A DNA stretch of 64,000 bases from Podarcis raffonei (GCF_027172205.1 NC_070612.1:28793183-28857182); one strand, 5' to 3'. Positions 11,101 to 23,829 are shown, counted from the stretch's first letter. A program made the numbers and translations. The notes: generated by a model from the letters alone, not told the origin.

Positions 11101-12011
11101 GTTTCAGGTAATGGATTTTGTTTACCTACTTGAGATCTTTTCCAATACAAACATTTGGGAGGTTTGCTTTTCACATTTGGAACTGACTTAGGGTTGTTGT
11201 TTTTCTCTGTTTTTAACTTCAGTTTCCAACTTGCCCAGTGCCCAAAGTAGTACTTACGTGTGGGCATGCAAAAAGTTTCTATGGGAGGCCATGCGTAACC
11301 TATTAATCTGCTTTTGTTAAACAATAGCATTTGTATCCTGATTCTGTAACCATGCATGAAAAAAAATGTACCTGGGTCAACACAGAGCAATCAATAGAAA
11401 CGGTATGTGTAATAAGTCATTAATAATAATAAAACTCAGAGATCACGGAAGTGTGGGGAGAGCACAACACAACTGCCAGGGATTGTTGTTCACAAAACCT
11501 GCAACTGAAATTCTGTGTGTTGGAAAAGTCAATAAATCAAAGTTGTTTGCATTCAGTGGTGGCGTTTTAAAAATCTGACCATTCCTGTAATGCTGACAGA
11601 CCAATACACATCTCTGTGTGTGTGTGTGTGTAGTTTGGGAAGAGTTTTGCAAAAGTCCATCAAATCAAGTGAAGTGTGCAGAGTGGCAGGAACACCCACA
11701 AAGCAGTCCCCTTTGCAGAACAAGCCCCACAATCCAGGCCCCACCTTCTTGGTGCTTGTGCAATGGAGATCCAAGGTGGAATCTAGACACATATAAAAAA
11801 AACCGAAAATGCTTTTTTAAAAAACGGTTTGAAAATATATATATTGAATTTGCCATAGCTCACCATTGCCACCTAGTGTCACATTTGTATAATGAACTTT
11901 ACATTTAAAACATTTTATTTGCGGCTGAATAGCTGAGTCTCAAGAGAGACGTACCCACTAGTACGGAGGATGTAAACAAACAGGAAGCAACAGAAAGGCA
12001 GCCCTTTAAAA

Positions 12012-12227
12012 CATAGTGGTACCTCGGGTTACAAACATAATTCATTCTGGAGGTCCGTTCTTAACCTGAAACTGTTCTTAACCTGAGGTACCACTTTAGC
12101 TAATGGGGCCTCCCTCTGCTGCACGATTTCAGTTCTCATCCTGAAGCAACGTTCTTAACCCAAGGTACTATTTCTGAGTTAGCGGAGTCTGTAACCTGAA
12201 GCGTCTGTAACCCGAGGTACCACGGTA
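12012..12227 (+). mobile_element. mariner-like MITE (GGTACCTCGGGTT family), copy 1
   Basis: It begins AGTGGTACCTCGGGTTAC and ends with the inverted complement CCCGAGGTACCAC, with TA-like flanks. The body contains TTCTTAACCTGAAACTGTTC. Six copies occur in this window; the better ones show clean TA duplications, pointing to a Tc1/mariner origin. This copy is slightly diverged at both ends. Confidence 0.85.
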
Positions 12228-12518
12228 GAATGCATATTACCTACTGTTGCAGTAAAGTAACAGGAAGGGAAGCAGCTCAGTGGCAGAACATTTATTTTTA
12301 TGAAAAAAATTATATGGTGATGTCATGAAAAATATATCAAAGTGGCTTACGACAATGAAAAATAAAAAGCACAAACCCCCCCCAAAAATGAAGGAGTTAT
12401 TCAACCTAGTCCAAATAAGTAGGACAGAACTGGGTTTTCTAGCAACAAATATGCTCCCCAACTTCCAATGGTGGGATTGTTCAGCGTCCCATTCCAAAAC
12501 AGATACTGGTGTTGTGGA

Positions 12519-12590
12519 AATCATAGAATCATAGAGTTGGAAGAGACCACAAGGGCCATCGAGTCCAACCCCCTGCCAAGCAGGAAACAT
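12519..12590 (-). mobile_element. CR1 LINE, short 3' end
   Basis: The plus strand reads ATCATAGAATCATAGAGTTGG and continues with AAGGGCCATCGAGTCC, the reverse complement of the CR1 3' terminus with its ATTCTATGATTCTATG-type tail. It is a heavily 5'-truncated copy, as is normal for CR1. Confidence 0.85.
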
Positions 12591-13326
12591 TCTTCCCCAT
12601 TTGCCCTTATTTGTTGGCAAACATGTGACTCAAGCAAGCTGAGCCACATATTACATGGAAAGGCAACCAGCCTTACTCCCAAGGTCACCAACCAATCTAA
12701 CTTGGGGGGGGGGGGAATCTCTCACTACCAACTATGGCACTGAACATACCCATACAATGGGTTCTTTCAAAATAAATGTTGCTGGAGATGGTCCTGTATC
12801 CAGTCACCTTTAATGCTCTTAAAACTCTTCCCAGTGAGAGAGGAGGCAAACAAGACTTCAGAGGCCAGAAAAACAAGTGGAAGCTGGTAAGAGACAATAC
12901 TTGGCCATGAAGCAATGTAAGTGGTTAGTCATTGTGCTCTGAAACAAAGATGAGGTCATTTGAGAAGTGCCAGTTGGTGACAAAAGGGCCTAACTGCCTC
13001 CAGATGTAAATGTCAACAAGCAACAGCCATGGGTGCATCTAGTAAAAATCAAAGTCTGGTTACAAACAAAGTACAATTATTTCCGGGTGCCTGGGGTGGG
13101 GTTGTGGTTCACAAATAGCAGCAAGCCCCTTTTTAACATTACAGATGGCTTTGGAAACTGAGGAGATTCTCAAATGGAGTTTTTGATGTGGCATGGAAGT
13201 CTGCTCCCTAATTAAAAGCAAAACAATTGGGTGTGTGCCAGTACAAATCAGCCTATTTACTTCATCTTCATATTTTCTCAGGTGACTTCAGTTGTCTGGA
13301 ATTAAACCCTCTGTATTGTTACAGCA

Positions 13327-13808
13327 ATACAAAGGTCCTTCCCAACAAAGGTTCGTATAGCTATGGGTTTCCCAGTAGTGATGTATGGAAGTGAGAGCTG
13401 GACCATAAAGAAGGCTGATGGCCGAAGAATTGATGCTTTTGAATTATGGTGCTGGAGGAGACTCTTGAGAGTCCCATGGACTGCAAGAAGATCAAACCTC
13501 TCCATTCTGAAGGAAATCAGCCCTGAGTGCTCACTGGAAGGACAGATCCTGAAGCTGAGGCTCCAGTACTTTGGCCACCTCATGAGAAGAGAAGACTCCC
13601 TGGAAAAGACCCTGATGTTGCTGAAGATGGAGGGCACAAGGAGAAGGGGACGACAGAGGACGAGATGGTTGGACAGTGTTCTCGAAGCTACCAGCATGAG
13701 TTTGACCAAATTGTGGGAGGCTGTGGAAGACAGGAGTGCCTGGTGTGCTCTGGTCCATGGGGTCTCGAAGAGTCGGACACGACTAAACGACTAAACAGCA
13801 ACAACAAC
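13327..13808 (+). mobile_element. BovB (RTE) LINE, 5'-truncated, with target duplication
   Basis: The frame from 13363 to 13794 encodes the extreme C-terminus of the BovB reverse transcriptase (segments VVMYGSESWTIKKAD and ELWCWRRLLRVPWTARRSN) and ends in CKSRTRLND-like residues. The 3' end is AACGACTAAACAGCAACAAC. A perfect 12-bp target duplication, ATTGTTACAGCA (13315-13326 and 13809-13820), shows one target-primed integration of an already truncated copy. The open frame is intact over its length, suggesting modest age. Confidence 0.95.
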
Positions 13809-14480
13809 ATTGTTACAGCAGCTTTTGCTATTGTTGTTCATGTTCTTTAGAGATCACTTGAGATCTGCAAGAGAGGGAGGGTGTGAAGGTATTACTTAGA
13901 GGCATTGTGACAATCAGGTTCCATCAAACAGGACAAGGACTGTTGCATATGCATTACCAAGATGTGGATCTGGCAGCAGAATGGCAGGTGCGCAAAGCAG
14001 CAGAGAGACCAAAAAGAAGAGAGAGAAATTTAGGAGCACAGGTTACCTAGTGAATGAGGACAGACTCCCAAGGAGCATAGTGCTGTCAGTTTGGGGTGTT
14101 AAACTGTGTGCCAGGCTCCTCTAACCCCTGGATCCAACAAGTATTAGAATTTTATCAAAGCTTCTAATTCTTTGAATAGCCAGGCCAGTCTCCTGGTGAG
14201 CTGATAACCATTAAGGTGATGGTGATGAGCCATTAAGAGGGATTAAGGGGCTCAGTGCAAGGTGGCAAATGGGTGGGAGCCCCTCCCTCAACAAATAAAG
14301 TCAGAGGTTAAAGCAGAGAGTTGGAGAGGGGGCAGTGATGTGACCTAGAAGCAAAGTAGCAAGCAGAGAAAGCCATGCCAGATCTCTCCTTGAATCCAAG
14401 CCTGCAACTATGGGAGAAACAAGGCCCTTTTGAGGTCTGAATGCTATGAAAGCCTCCATCGTAGGCTCAGGTTGTATATA

Positions 14481-14717
14481 CAGTGGTACCTTGGGTTAAG
14501 AACTTAATTCATTTTGGAGGTCCGTTCTTAACCTGAAACAGTTCTTAACCTGAGGTACCACTTTAGCTAATGGGGCCTCCCGCTGCTGCTGTGCCGCCGC
14601 CACACAATTTCTGTTCTCATCCTGAGGTACTATTAACCCGAGGTACTATTCCTGGGTTAGGAGAGTCTGTAACCTGAAGTCTGTAAGCTGAAGCGTATGT
14701 AACCCGAGGTACCACTG
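14481..14717 (+). mobile_element. mariner-like MITE, copy 2
   Basis: Inverted ends CAGTGGTACCTTGGGTTA and TAACCCGAGGTACCACTG are flanked by TA on both sides (14479-14480 and 14718-14719). The body matches the other five copies. Confidence 0.9.
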
Positions 14718-14729
14718 TATGTGTTAAAT

Positions 14730-14955
14730 GTTGTTGTTTAGTCGTTTAGTCGTGTCCGACTCTTCGTGACCCCATGGACCAGAGCACGCCAGGCACTTCT
14801 GTCTTCCACTGCCTCCCACAGTTTGGTCAGACTCATGTTTGTAGCTTCCAGAACACTGTCCAACCATCTCGTCCTCTGTCGTCCCCTTCTCCTTGTGCCC
14901 TCAATCTTTCCCAACATCAGGGTCTTTTCCAGAAGTCTTCTCTTCTCATGAGGTG
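14730..14955 (-). mobile_element. BovB (RTE) LINE, short 3' end
   Basis: This is the reverse complement of the last 230 bp of BovB, with a TGTTGTTG tail at its left edge. The 11-bp target duplication ATGTGTTAAAT is at 14719-14729 and 14956-14966. The first duplication starts on the final base of the preceding MITE's TA site, so the LINE landed at the MITE's edge after the MITE was in place. Confidence 0.92.
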
Positions 14956-16017
14956 ATGTGTTAAATACTTGTAAACAATATATCACAAAGACACCTCAGT
15001 CTCCGTTGTGCTTCATTCCAAAAGGAAACACACACTCTGAGTAAGCACCCAGAACCCCTGGAATCTTGCACCGCTCAGAGATTGGGGTGGTGTTCAACAA
15101 TATATATTTGCTTAATGTGATTCTGCTAACATTGCAGTCCAGGCACCCTCTAGTGGGAAGATGCATCAATGAACTCATCCACACTACAGTATTGCTCCAG
15201 AGAGTGTTTGTCAGCTGAATGTAACAAAAGTGACAGTACTTTTATGAGGACCAGTCAATATTCACAATGCCAGCTACACTGCATGCCTCCTTGGGGTGAG
15301 GAAGCAAGAGAGAGAAAAGTGGTGAGATATCAGACTTTAATTAAGGGCATAGTTCTATGCCAGTGCCCTTAGGTTGTTTTTGCAAATAAACATTCAGTTT
15401 TCAATACTGAATTTATAGCTAAGCCATGGCAGGAGAAATTTCCTCCCCATTAACTTCAGTGGGAGGGAAGGAATTAGGACTGGTCATTCTGTCAATCACC
15501 TTCGCAACCACATTATCCTGACAGAGCATGGGATACAGTGTAACTCAGCACACCACTATCACCGGGACATAAAGCCCACATATGTAGACCACAATTCAGA
15601 TGACAGGGCATGGCACAGGGCTGTATCTCTTCTGTGCAAAAGAGGAAATGTTGGCAACTGGGAAACAGGGAGGAAAGGCACTTCGAAAACAAAAGGGGTA
15701 TGTGAGGTGTGCAGAAACTTGCCTACTGCGCAAAGGTGACATTCACATTCATTGCTCTCTCCATTTTTGCCCCTGGCATGTGGCGCCTGGAAAGTTCCCT
15801 AGAAGGGAATGTGGCCCTCACCTCTGGTGCAGAACAAGCTGTCACCACATACACAGAGTTCCACTGAAACCCCAAAGATGCAAGGACCATGCAGACTCTC
15901 TCTAGCCTCTTCCTCCCTCATGAAGGAAAAGTCTGTGGTATGTGGCACTCCCTCACAAATACCTGCTGAGCATCCAGGTTTAGGGCCTTTGTGCCCTATC
16001 TGCTGGCTATTGCTCTA

Positions 16018-16243
16018 CAGTGGTACCTCAGGTTACAGACGCTTCAGGTTACAGACTCCGCTAACCCAGAAATAATACCTCAGGTTAAGAACTTTGCTTC
16101 AGGATAAGAACTGAAATCGTGCTCCAGCGGTGCAGCGGAAGCGGAAGGCCCCATTAGCTAAAGTGGTGCTTCAGGTTAAGAACAGTTTCAGGTTAAGAAC
16201 GGACCTCCGGAACGAATTAAGTACGTAAGCAGAGGTACCACTG
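16018..16243 (-). mobile_element. mariner-like MITE, copy 3 (inverted)
   Basis: It starts CAGTGGTACCTCAGGTTACA after TA at 16016-16017 and ends AGAGGTACCACTG before TA at 16244-16245. The body (GTTAAGAACGGACCTCCGGA near the right end) is the reverse complement of copies 1 and 2. Confidence 0.88.
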
Positions 16244-17070
16244 TATATATCTTCCCTTGAATCTAACAGGTCAGTCTCCCAAAGAACAGGATTGTTTCCA
16301 CACCCTCTCCTTGCAGGCTAGGAGGCAGGGGTGCCATCTTGAATAAAATATTGTGGGGGCCCAGGTAAGCCCCGCCACGCATAATCAATCACATGACGCA
16401 GTGCATACACACCATTTGAATGGGAATGCCCGTCAACTTTGTGGGAGCCCAGCCCCCTCAAACAGAGGTGTGGCTAAGGGGGTGGGGATCACTGGGCACC
16501 ACACCGCAGGAGGCGGCACTTACCGCCCCCAAGTCACACATATTTCCTGTGCCTGCAGGCTCCGTGCTGCCTGAAAAAGCAACGCAGTCCTGCAGGGTGC
16601 TGGAGTGGAATGGGGCTTGGGCACTGGGATTCTGGTGCACCCTGCCCTGTCCCATCTCACGGGCACCTCTCCCCACCCCTGGGCAGGGCACACACAAAGC
16701 CCCAGGCACCCAAGCAGTTAGCTATACTGCTGTCCTCAAATTTTTTTTTTTTTGTGGTGGCCAAAGCACCCACGGCCTCTAGGAGTTGGCTCCTATGCTA
16801 GGAGGGAAGCCCACCTCTTGATCACTAGCAGTGACTGGGATGCTCCCAGCAGTGAGTGCTTCTGTGGGATTGTTAGCCCCCACCCTTTACAACATGAGAA
16901 AGTGCTCTTACCATGAAGCTGGAAGACACCACACCTGCTACCCTGCTACCTGTCAAGCCAGTGCCATTCATTGGCTGCCTCTGTGTCTGGGTAGTATATG
17001 GCCATTGTTGCCTGATCAACGGGCTGTGGCAATTCTTCTGGTGCTGTAGCTTCTAGGCCAACTTTAAAGC

Positions 17071-17170
17071 CAACTTTTTCAGCTGTGGGCCGGTCCACCA
17101 TCCCTCAGACCATGTGGGGGGCCGGATTATATTTTTTTGGGGGAAATGAATGAATTCCTATGCCCCACCA
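17071..17170 (+). mobile_element. hAT MITE fragment (GGCCGGTCCACCATCC family)
   Basis: About 90 bp from TTTTTCAGCTGTGGGCCGG onward is nearly identical to the left part of the element at 17982-18284, but both terminal repeats are missing. A truncated relative lying 0.9 kb away. Confidence 0.75.
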
Positions 17171-17981
17171 TTAATGGCAACACAGAGTGCATTGCACGCC
17201 GTTCGATACAGAGGACTGCATTTGTCCACCAGGCCTGATATTCCTCGTTTGTGATATAGGCAAAGAAATAGGCCTAAGGATGACTTATAGAGAAGATGGC
17301 CATTAAAAAAAACTGAGAAATAATTTGATATAGCTGCAGTTTAGCATCAAAACCAAACCAAGCTAAATTAAAACAGCTTCACACTGTCATTCTTTCCAGC
17401 TATAAATTAGCCATTCTGTGTTTGTGCAAGAATTATAAGCGAAACAAGACAAAACCCTGGGAGCATTTAACAGCTGTTCCCTAATGAAAATGTGATGAGC
17501 GAGGCTGGGAACAAAGGGGGAAATTGATGAATGCACAGATGTGGAGGCCTATCCCCCCCCAAGTATTTTGGAAATCAAATGATATGTTGTGTAGGCATGG
17601 CTAGCTGGTAAAGACAAAAACATCTCTCTCTCTCTTTTAACAAAACAAAGACAACCAACTGCTTGCTTGCCTAGACTCAGCAAGTATCCTGCAACCTGGG
17701 AGCACCTGTCTTTTCAGAGAGGCAGAAGAAGCACAAAAGAAGCACCCACAGCCATACCAAACATAAAAGGACATTCAACCTACATTTAAATCACACGACT
17801 CCCCCGCCAAAGAATCCTGGGACGTGTGGTTGGTTAAGGTTGCTGGGAATAGTAGCTCAGTGAAGTGCAACATACTGTACCCAGGATACTTTGGGGGAAT
17901 GCCACATGCTTTCAAAGTATTGTGTGGCTGTGAAGACAGGGGTGGGTTTAGGGCTGTGTGAGCAGTGCCTATGCTCTAGGT

Positions 17982-18284
17982 CAGGGGTCAGCAACCTTTT
18001 TCAGCTGTGGGCCGGTCCACCATCCCTCAGACCATGTGGGGGGCCGGATTATATTTTTTTGGGGGAAATGAATGAATTCCTATGCCCCACCAATAACCCA
18101 GAGATGCATTTTAAATAAAAGCACACATTCTACTCATGTAAAAACACCAGGCAGGCCCCACAAATAACCCAGAGATGCATTTTAAATAAAAGGACATATT
18201 CTACTCATGTAAAAACATGCTGATTCACTGACCGTCCGAGGCCGGATTTAGAAGGCGACATGGGCCTTAGGGTGCCTACCCCTG
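17982..18284 (+). mobile_element. hAT non-autonomous element with internal tandem duplication
   Basis: Ends CAGGGGTCAGCAACC and GGGTGCCTACCCCTG are inverted. The flanking octamers CTCTAGGT (17974-17981) and TTCTAGGT (18285-18292) match at 7 of 8 positions. Internally a unit of about 75 bp, starting near AATAACCCAGAGATGCATTT, is present twice; other copies (28906-29157, 51291-51534) have it once. Confidence 0.88.
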
Positions 18285-18579
18285 TTCTAGGTGCTGAACC
18301 AAGGGGGGCGCCTTCTCAAAGCCCAGTAAACAAGGCACTGGGTTTGGAGAAGGACACAGGAGGCTCTGACAGGGTCTTCGAATCCTCCCACCTCCTTCTC
18401 AAAGCCTAGTTAACGCTTTCCAAGCTGTGGGAAAGAGATGGAAGGGCTGCCAGAGCCTCCCACCTCCTTCGCCAAACCCCACACCTCTCTTGGTCTATGA
18501 AGCTCAATGCTATCTAGCCTGTCTCCTCCAGCACTGCTACCTGCTTGAGACCTTGGTGCCGTAGAGGACTTCTGTCTAT

Positions 18580-18650
18580 AGCCAAGCTAGACAGTACTGA
18601 GCTACATAAACCAATGGTTCAATGCGTTATAAAGCAGTATCTGGAGATTT
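18580..18650 (+). mobile_element. tRNA-derived SINE, 3' fragment
   Basis: The stretch CTAGACAGTACTGAGCTACA and the following CCAATGGTTCAATG match the 3' part of the SINE seen at 20318-20432 and 35505-35690. No head is present. Confidence 0.5.
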
Positions 18651-19593
18651 TGGGGATTGACCTCTAATAACGTATATTAATAAATACAAAGCAAGTGCTG
18701 TAGCACTGAGCTAGAGCATCTTCTGATCATGTTTAGTTCCATTAAGAATTAGTTGCCCTAGTTCCTAATTATTAATTATTATTTTACAATGTGAAGGAGG
18801 GCAGATGTAGTTATGTTGAATTTTACAATTCTCTATGAGGCTTTCAGATTCCTTGAGGGTGCTTAGAATCCTTCCTGGATCTCTATTTAATGATCAAATA
18901 AATTTTGTGAAGTGTGAACTGCAGGGATGGTTTCATCAGGTGCAAGGTAACAGTGTTAATATATGTAGCTCTAGCAACCCAGGCAGATAGGAATACAAAA
19001 CATTTCTATTGTACCTTAACTGTGACAAAATGATTTACAATTCTGCACGTCCTGATTCCGTAAGGCTGAGCAGCAAATATCCGCACACTACAAATGGGAA
19101 ACAGAGTCCTAGGCAGAACAGCCAGTGATTTCATGAGTGAACAAGTTTTTGTATGCCAAGGTCTAAAACCATTTTGCAATTTGTGCACACATTATGCAAA
19201 TTGTGTTGTTACAGCCAGAACAGGTTTTTTTTTGCAGTAAACAGGTAAGTCTGTATGCATCCATTTCTAAAGACTTGAGGAGACTTGCAGGAGAGATCTG
19301 ATTGGCCATGTTCCCTAACATGTGCATGTTGAAGTAATTGATTTAAATATTTATAAACCACATTTTCATAAAATATCAGAACACAGTAGACTAAAAACAC
19401 AGTAATGCAAAAAATAACAAGTCAACTGAATCAGTATAGGCTAGCTGACAAAGAAGCTTAGGTTTGAAAGCCTGTCTGAATAATACAGTCTTTAGATGAC
19501 ATCTTAAAACGATCAGTGATGGCTCCTATTGGCAAGGAGAACTTCTATTGGCAAGGAGTTCCACAGAGCGGGGCCTGCCATACTAGAGGTTTG

Positions 19594-20240
19594 GTGTCAT
19601 GAACTGGTAGGATGATGGGGAGGAGGAAGAGAATCCCAGCGAGGGGTGTAGCTGGGACTGGGATACACTGGGACAAGAAGGATGGGGAAGGAAGTACTCA
19701 CAGGGTGCCAGAGGATGCTGAAGGGATGGAAGTCAATGCACAGGAATCAGAACAGCAGGATCCGTCACCAGAGCCAGAGGGGCCCCTGTCCTCACAAAGA
19801 TGGCGGCTCTGAGGCCTAGGGAGCAGCAGGAGATACATTCTAGGAGGCTGAGGGAGGCAAGGGCCCACAGCTCAGCTCCCTAGCTGGCCAGGTGGGGTTC
19901 ACTAGCCTTGGGAGGAGGGATGTGACTCTTCAGCTGGAGCAGGCTCATAACAGGTGAGAGTCACGAGCCTCATCAAGCCCAGATGCCGCAATCAGTATGC
20001 AAGGTATAAAAGGGAAGCAGAGCTGAGATGCTGTGTCTGTTCAGCTGGCCATGTTGATGGACCTCAGCTTGGATGCTCCTGGACCTCTATAGAATGTGCT
20101 TTGGGTTTGACTCTGGACTGGCTATTCTGGCTGCCGGACTTCAGACTTGGCTACTTGGATTGACTCTGGACTGCAGTTCCTGAGCTTTGGACTTTGCTTG
20201 TGTGACTTGACCCCCAGACTTTACATAGTGACTTGCTGCC
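19594..20240 (+). mobile_element. possible solo LTR (retrotransposon fossil)
   Basis: The segment starts TGTCATGAACTGG, carries a TATA-like GTATAAAAGGG near 20005, and is G-rich upstream of that, which is LTR-like. I cannot find a matching target duplication or a firm right boundary, so the extent is approximate and the family (perhaps Gypsy-like) is a guess. No internal genes are present; a fossil. Confidence 0.35.
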
Positions 20241-20317
20241 AGGTAGACCAGGGGTTCAAGGCAGTCAGCCCCTTGTAAAGGCCATCTGAACCTTAGGTGC
20301 ATGCAGCATGCAAGTCT

Positions 20318-20432
20318 GCCCTTCACCTATTCAATCCCCAGGTTCAATTCCTGACATCTGGTAGAAGAGCTGCTGCCAGTCAGTGTGGACAATACTGAGC
20401 TAGGTTTGACACAGTATCGGGCAGCTTCTGTT
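20318..20432 (+). mobile_element. tRNA-derived SINE, partial copy
   Basis: It begins inside a B-box-like GGTTCAATTCCTGACATC and continues through CTGCCAGTCAGTGTGGACAA to GGCAGCTTCTG, paralleling the reverse complement of 35505-35690. The A-box end is missing. Confidence 0.6.
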
Positions 20433-20455
20433 GGAGTGGTGGTGGTGGTGCAGCA

Positions 20456-20560
20456 GAGAGGATCATAGCTCAGTGGCAGAGAATCTGCCTTGAATGCCAA
20501 TGGTTTCAGGTTCCATCCCTGATATCTCCAGACAGGACTGGAAAACTATGAGACTTTGCA
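20456..20560 (+). mobile_element. tRNA-derived SINE, head fragment
   Basis: ATAGCTCAGTGGCAGAGAAT is A-box-like and CAGGTTCCATCCCTGATATC is B-box-like; about 30 bp of the body follows and then the similarity stops. Two truncated copies of one family sit side by side here (see 20318-20432). Confidence 0.6.
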
Positions 20561-21826
20561 GAGCCATTTATGATATACGGGTTTGAAGACTGCAAAAAGG
20601 TTGGCTTGTGGAAAGCAAAAGAGTTGGCTGTTATTCTGGAGCATGAGTCTGTTTTGCATAAGTCTATATATAGATGAAAGAAAATCTGAAGTCTTTCTCT
20701 TTTCCAGTTTTTATGTTGAATAAAATGCTTGGTATTTGATGTTAACTTTTCATTTTTCTTTTCCAAGCTTCAATAAAAAACATTCATATTACAAAAGTTA
20801 GAAGGACCTAGCCAGTGAGGTTGAAGAGATGTGAGCTAGAGGAAAAGCAGCAAGCTGGAGAGAGAGAGAGTCGTTGGAGTACAGTTTGATTTCTGTTTGA
20901 ATCCAAGGAGAAGCAAGACCTTTTTGGGGTGTTAATGCTGTGAAGCCCTCCATCATAAGTGTCTGGAACCCCTGGAATCTCACACCACTCGGAGGTGGCA
21001 TGCAGCAGTATGTTTGCCATTATTGCTCTTGCTCCAGGAGAAGCATCCTGGCATGCAGCAGTTAGCAGCACTCGGTGGGGGGGGGAAAGTGGAAATCAAA
21101 AGCATGGAGGGATGTGAAATTGGAAGGGAATTGGAAAACATGATCAGAGAAGCTAAATTAGAATAAATCATTCTCTTTTAAAGATTCAATTTCATAGCAA
21201 GTTGTCTTTAGTTTCGCAGAATGCACCAAAGTGCATGGAAAATAAGGAGCCTGAATCAATCTATGGGCAAGTACAACATTGTATGGAAGTCGCTGAAATT
21301 GGACTAACATATTTAATTACAAAATGCTGAGTTCTCCCAACTATCTGAGAGTGTCAGGTATGACAGTGAGATTCCAAAACAGTGGGAACAGTAAAGGGGA
21401 AATGAAAATATAATTTATTTACACATCCTGCTTTTGGCTGTGCCATGATACCAATAAAAAGGCAGAGGATTCTCTGCAAAATTGGCTATGTATGAATTAG
21501 CCTAGGAAGATTGAAACTTTTGCCCCGTGTTGACAAAGGTTTACTGCAGGGGTGAAAGTAATGCAGTACAAACTCGCCATACAAATTATGACCCTGGTCT
21601 GCTGGTTGTAGCGAAGCAAAACTATTTTATTCAGTATGCGGTAGGCTTTGTGAAAGACTTGACATTTTTAACATGTGCAGTTTTTCACTGATTGTAAGTC
21701 TTTCTGAACCAGCAGAACCAACACGTTATTGTATTGCTTCTTAATTGTGAATTGGAAAATTAGGGCAATTTGGAATTGGAAATTTGTCTGAAGTCCTAGA
21801 GTCTAATTGCCTGAAGTCTGCAATTA

Positions 21827-22310
21827 ATCTAGAATGCGGCAGCTAGACTGGTGACTGGGAGTGGCCGCTGGGACCACATAACACCGGTTCTGAGAGAGCT
21901 GCATTGGCTCCCAGTACGTTTCCGAGCACGATTCAAAGTGTTGGTGCTGACCTTTAAAGCCCTAAACGGCCTCGGTCCTGTATACCTGAAGGAGCATCTC
22001 CACCCCCATCGTTCAGCCCGGACACTGAGATCCAGCGCCGAGGGCCTTCTGGCGGTTCCCTCATTGCGAGAAGTGAGGTTACAGGGAACCAGACAGAGGG
22101 CCTTCTCGGTAGTTGCGCCCACCCTGTGGAACGCCCTCCCATCAGATGTCAAAGAGATAACCAACTACCTGACATTCAGAAGACATCTTAAGGCAGCCCT
22201 GTTCAGGGAAGTTTTTAATATTTAACACTGTACTGTTTTTAACACTTGATTGGGAGCTGCCCAGAGTGGCTGGGGAAACTCAGCCATATGGGCGGGGTAT
22301 AAATAATACA

Positions 22311-22353
<43 letters not shown>

Positions 22354-22354
22354 G
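21827..22354 (+). mobile_element. L2-group LINE 3' end with ATT microsatellite tail
   Basis: An intact frame (21851-22225) encodes the C-terminal end of a non-LTR reverse transcriptase: LHWLPVRFRARFKVLVL, then TFKALNGLGPVYL, and later FSVVAPTLWNALPSDVKE. This is a very common CR1/L2-group signature in reptiles and fish. The 3' UTR ends GGGCGGGGTATAAATAATA, followed by an ATT run (about 22309-22354), the usual L2-type tail. The 5' part of the element is missing. Confidence 0.88.
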
Positions 22355-23089
22355 AGTAATCTCTTTTTGCATGTTCATTTTACTTGTATTTAGTAAAGCT
22401 AGAAACTTTGAAACTGGCAAGTTTAATCATTATTATTAATAATAATTTTTATTATTCTTACCCTGCCCATGTTGCTAAAGATTGTTAAAGGGGGGGGGAG
22501 AGGTTTGACAGCAGATCATTCTCACAAGTGATAGATAACCAGTTGTGCTTGTTTGCCAGAGTAAGACATCAGCTGCCCATTGCTTGATCTTTAATTATCT
22601 GGGAGCAGCAGGAAAGGAAGAGGATTTCCATTGGGTGAGTGGAAGTCTGCTGGCTTGACACTGGATTTCACCATCCAGTTTTAAACAAGGATGCTGAACA
22701 CTGATATTGAAGAAAGAGCAGCAGAGTCCCAAAGTAAACAATGCCCGCCCCAACCAAGCAACTCTGTGCCTCTCAGTATAAGGTGATTATGCCTACTGAT
22801 ATCATAGTTGCATCTAATGTTCTAGCTCCAAAGAGCCAACAAACTGGCAAATGTTCCTGTAATATACACAAACATTTCATGGCCTTTTAAACACATCAGA
22901 ACAGAATGTTCTTCCGCAGGTAATTAATGTAATGTAGACAATGAAAGGATACACTGTTGGAAACTGAAGATTTGGTTTTGATTTGTAGCTTGACGCCATG
23001 CTCCTTACAACATGAAATAAAAACATAATTTCCTCATGTGTAGGAAACTGTCCAGCAACCGGTTCCAGCCCTCCCTTCTGGATAACAGA

Positions 23090-23190
23090 GAATAGTCTGC
23101 TTCATCTCCTGACTATCAGCTTTTCAGATATTTGAAGATCACTATCATGTTTCTCTTTAATCTTCTCTTCTCCAGGCTATGTAAATAAGA
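23090..23190 (-). mobile_element. CR1 LINE fragment
   Basis: The plus strand ATCATGTTTCTCTTTAATCT and the following CTCTTCTCCAGGCTATGTAA resemble the reverse complement of the CR1 ORF2 3' region (compare the plus-strand CR1 at 40985-41703). It is short and diverged. Confidence 0.5.
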
Positions 23191-23829
23191 TCCCGCAGCC
23201 AGACCATACTTTAAGATCACCTTCAGAGGTCCTGCTCACAGATAAAACCAGTTAGACATGAGAAGCATGGTCTTCTTGGTTGTGGCTCCACTGTAATGGA
23301 ACTTCCTTCTGAGTAGATTGCACTTGGTACTTTCATTACAAGCTTTCAAATGAGCCCTTAAAAACTATCCCTGAGGCTGTTTCTGGGCACCCAGAGCTGT
23401 TGATATAATTTACTGAAATCTTTGTTGCTGTTTTGGTCTGATGCAAAAGTGATGCCTCATAGTAATGTATGCTAATTTGATGTGCCTTTTTCTTTGGTTT
23501 GTGAAGGTATGGCCTTGAACGGCAGCCTTTAACTACATTAAACAAAATTACCTAAATTGTCAGTCAATGAAAACATAAACTTTCTGGCTAGAAGTTGCTC
23601 TCTAATTGTACATGACTTTTTTGAAATTAATTACATTTCTCAATGGAAGGATCCGTAAGTCCACCTAAAATGTAATGCATTTCAGACACAGAAAACTTCA
23701 TGTAGATGGGCACATAAGAAAATTGCATAAACATCTGTTTCTCTGCAACTATTCTGTTGATTATTTCCATAATGAAAAATGTCAGGCACACTACTTTTGA
23801 CTGTTTTATATATATTTGAGATATTTATG

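Noticed and set aside
12237-12620. 127-codon minus-strand frame
   Set aside because: Spans a CR1 3' end and AT-rich sequence; no domain and no conserved neighbour.
22309-22354. ATT-rich tract as an independent microsatellite
   Set aside because: It is the 3' tail of the L2-group LINE directly upstream.
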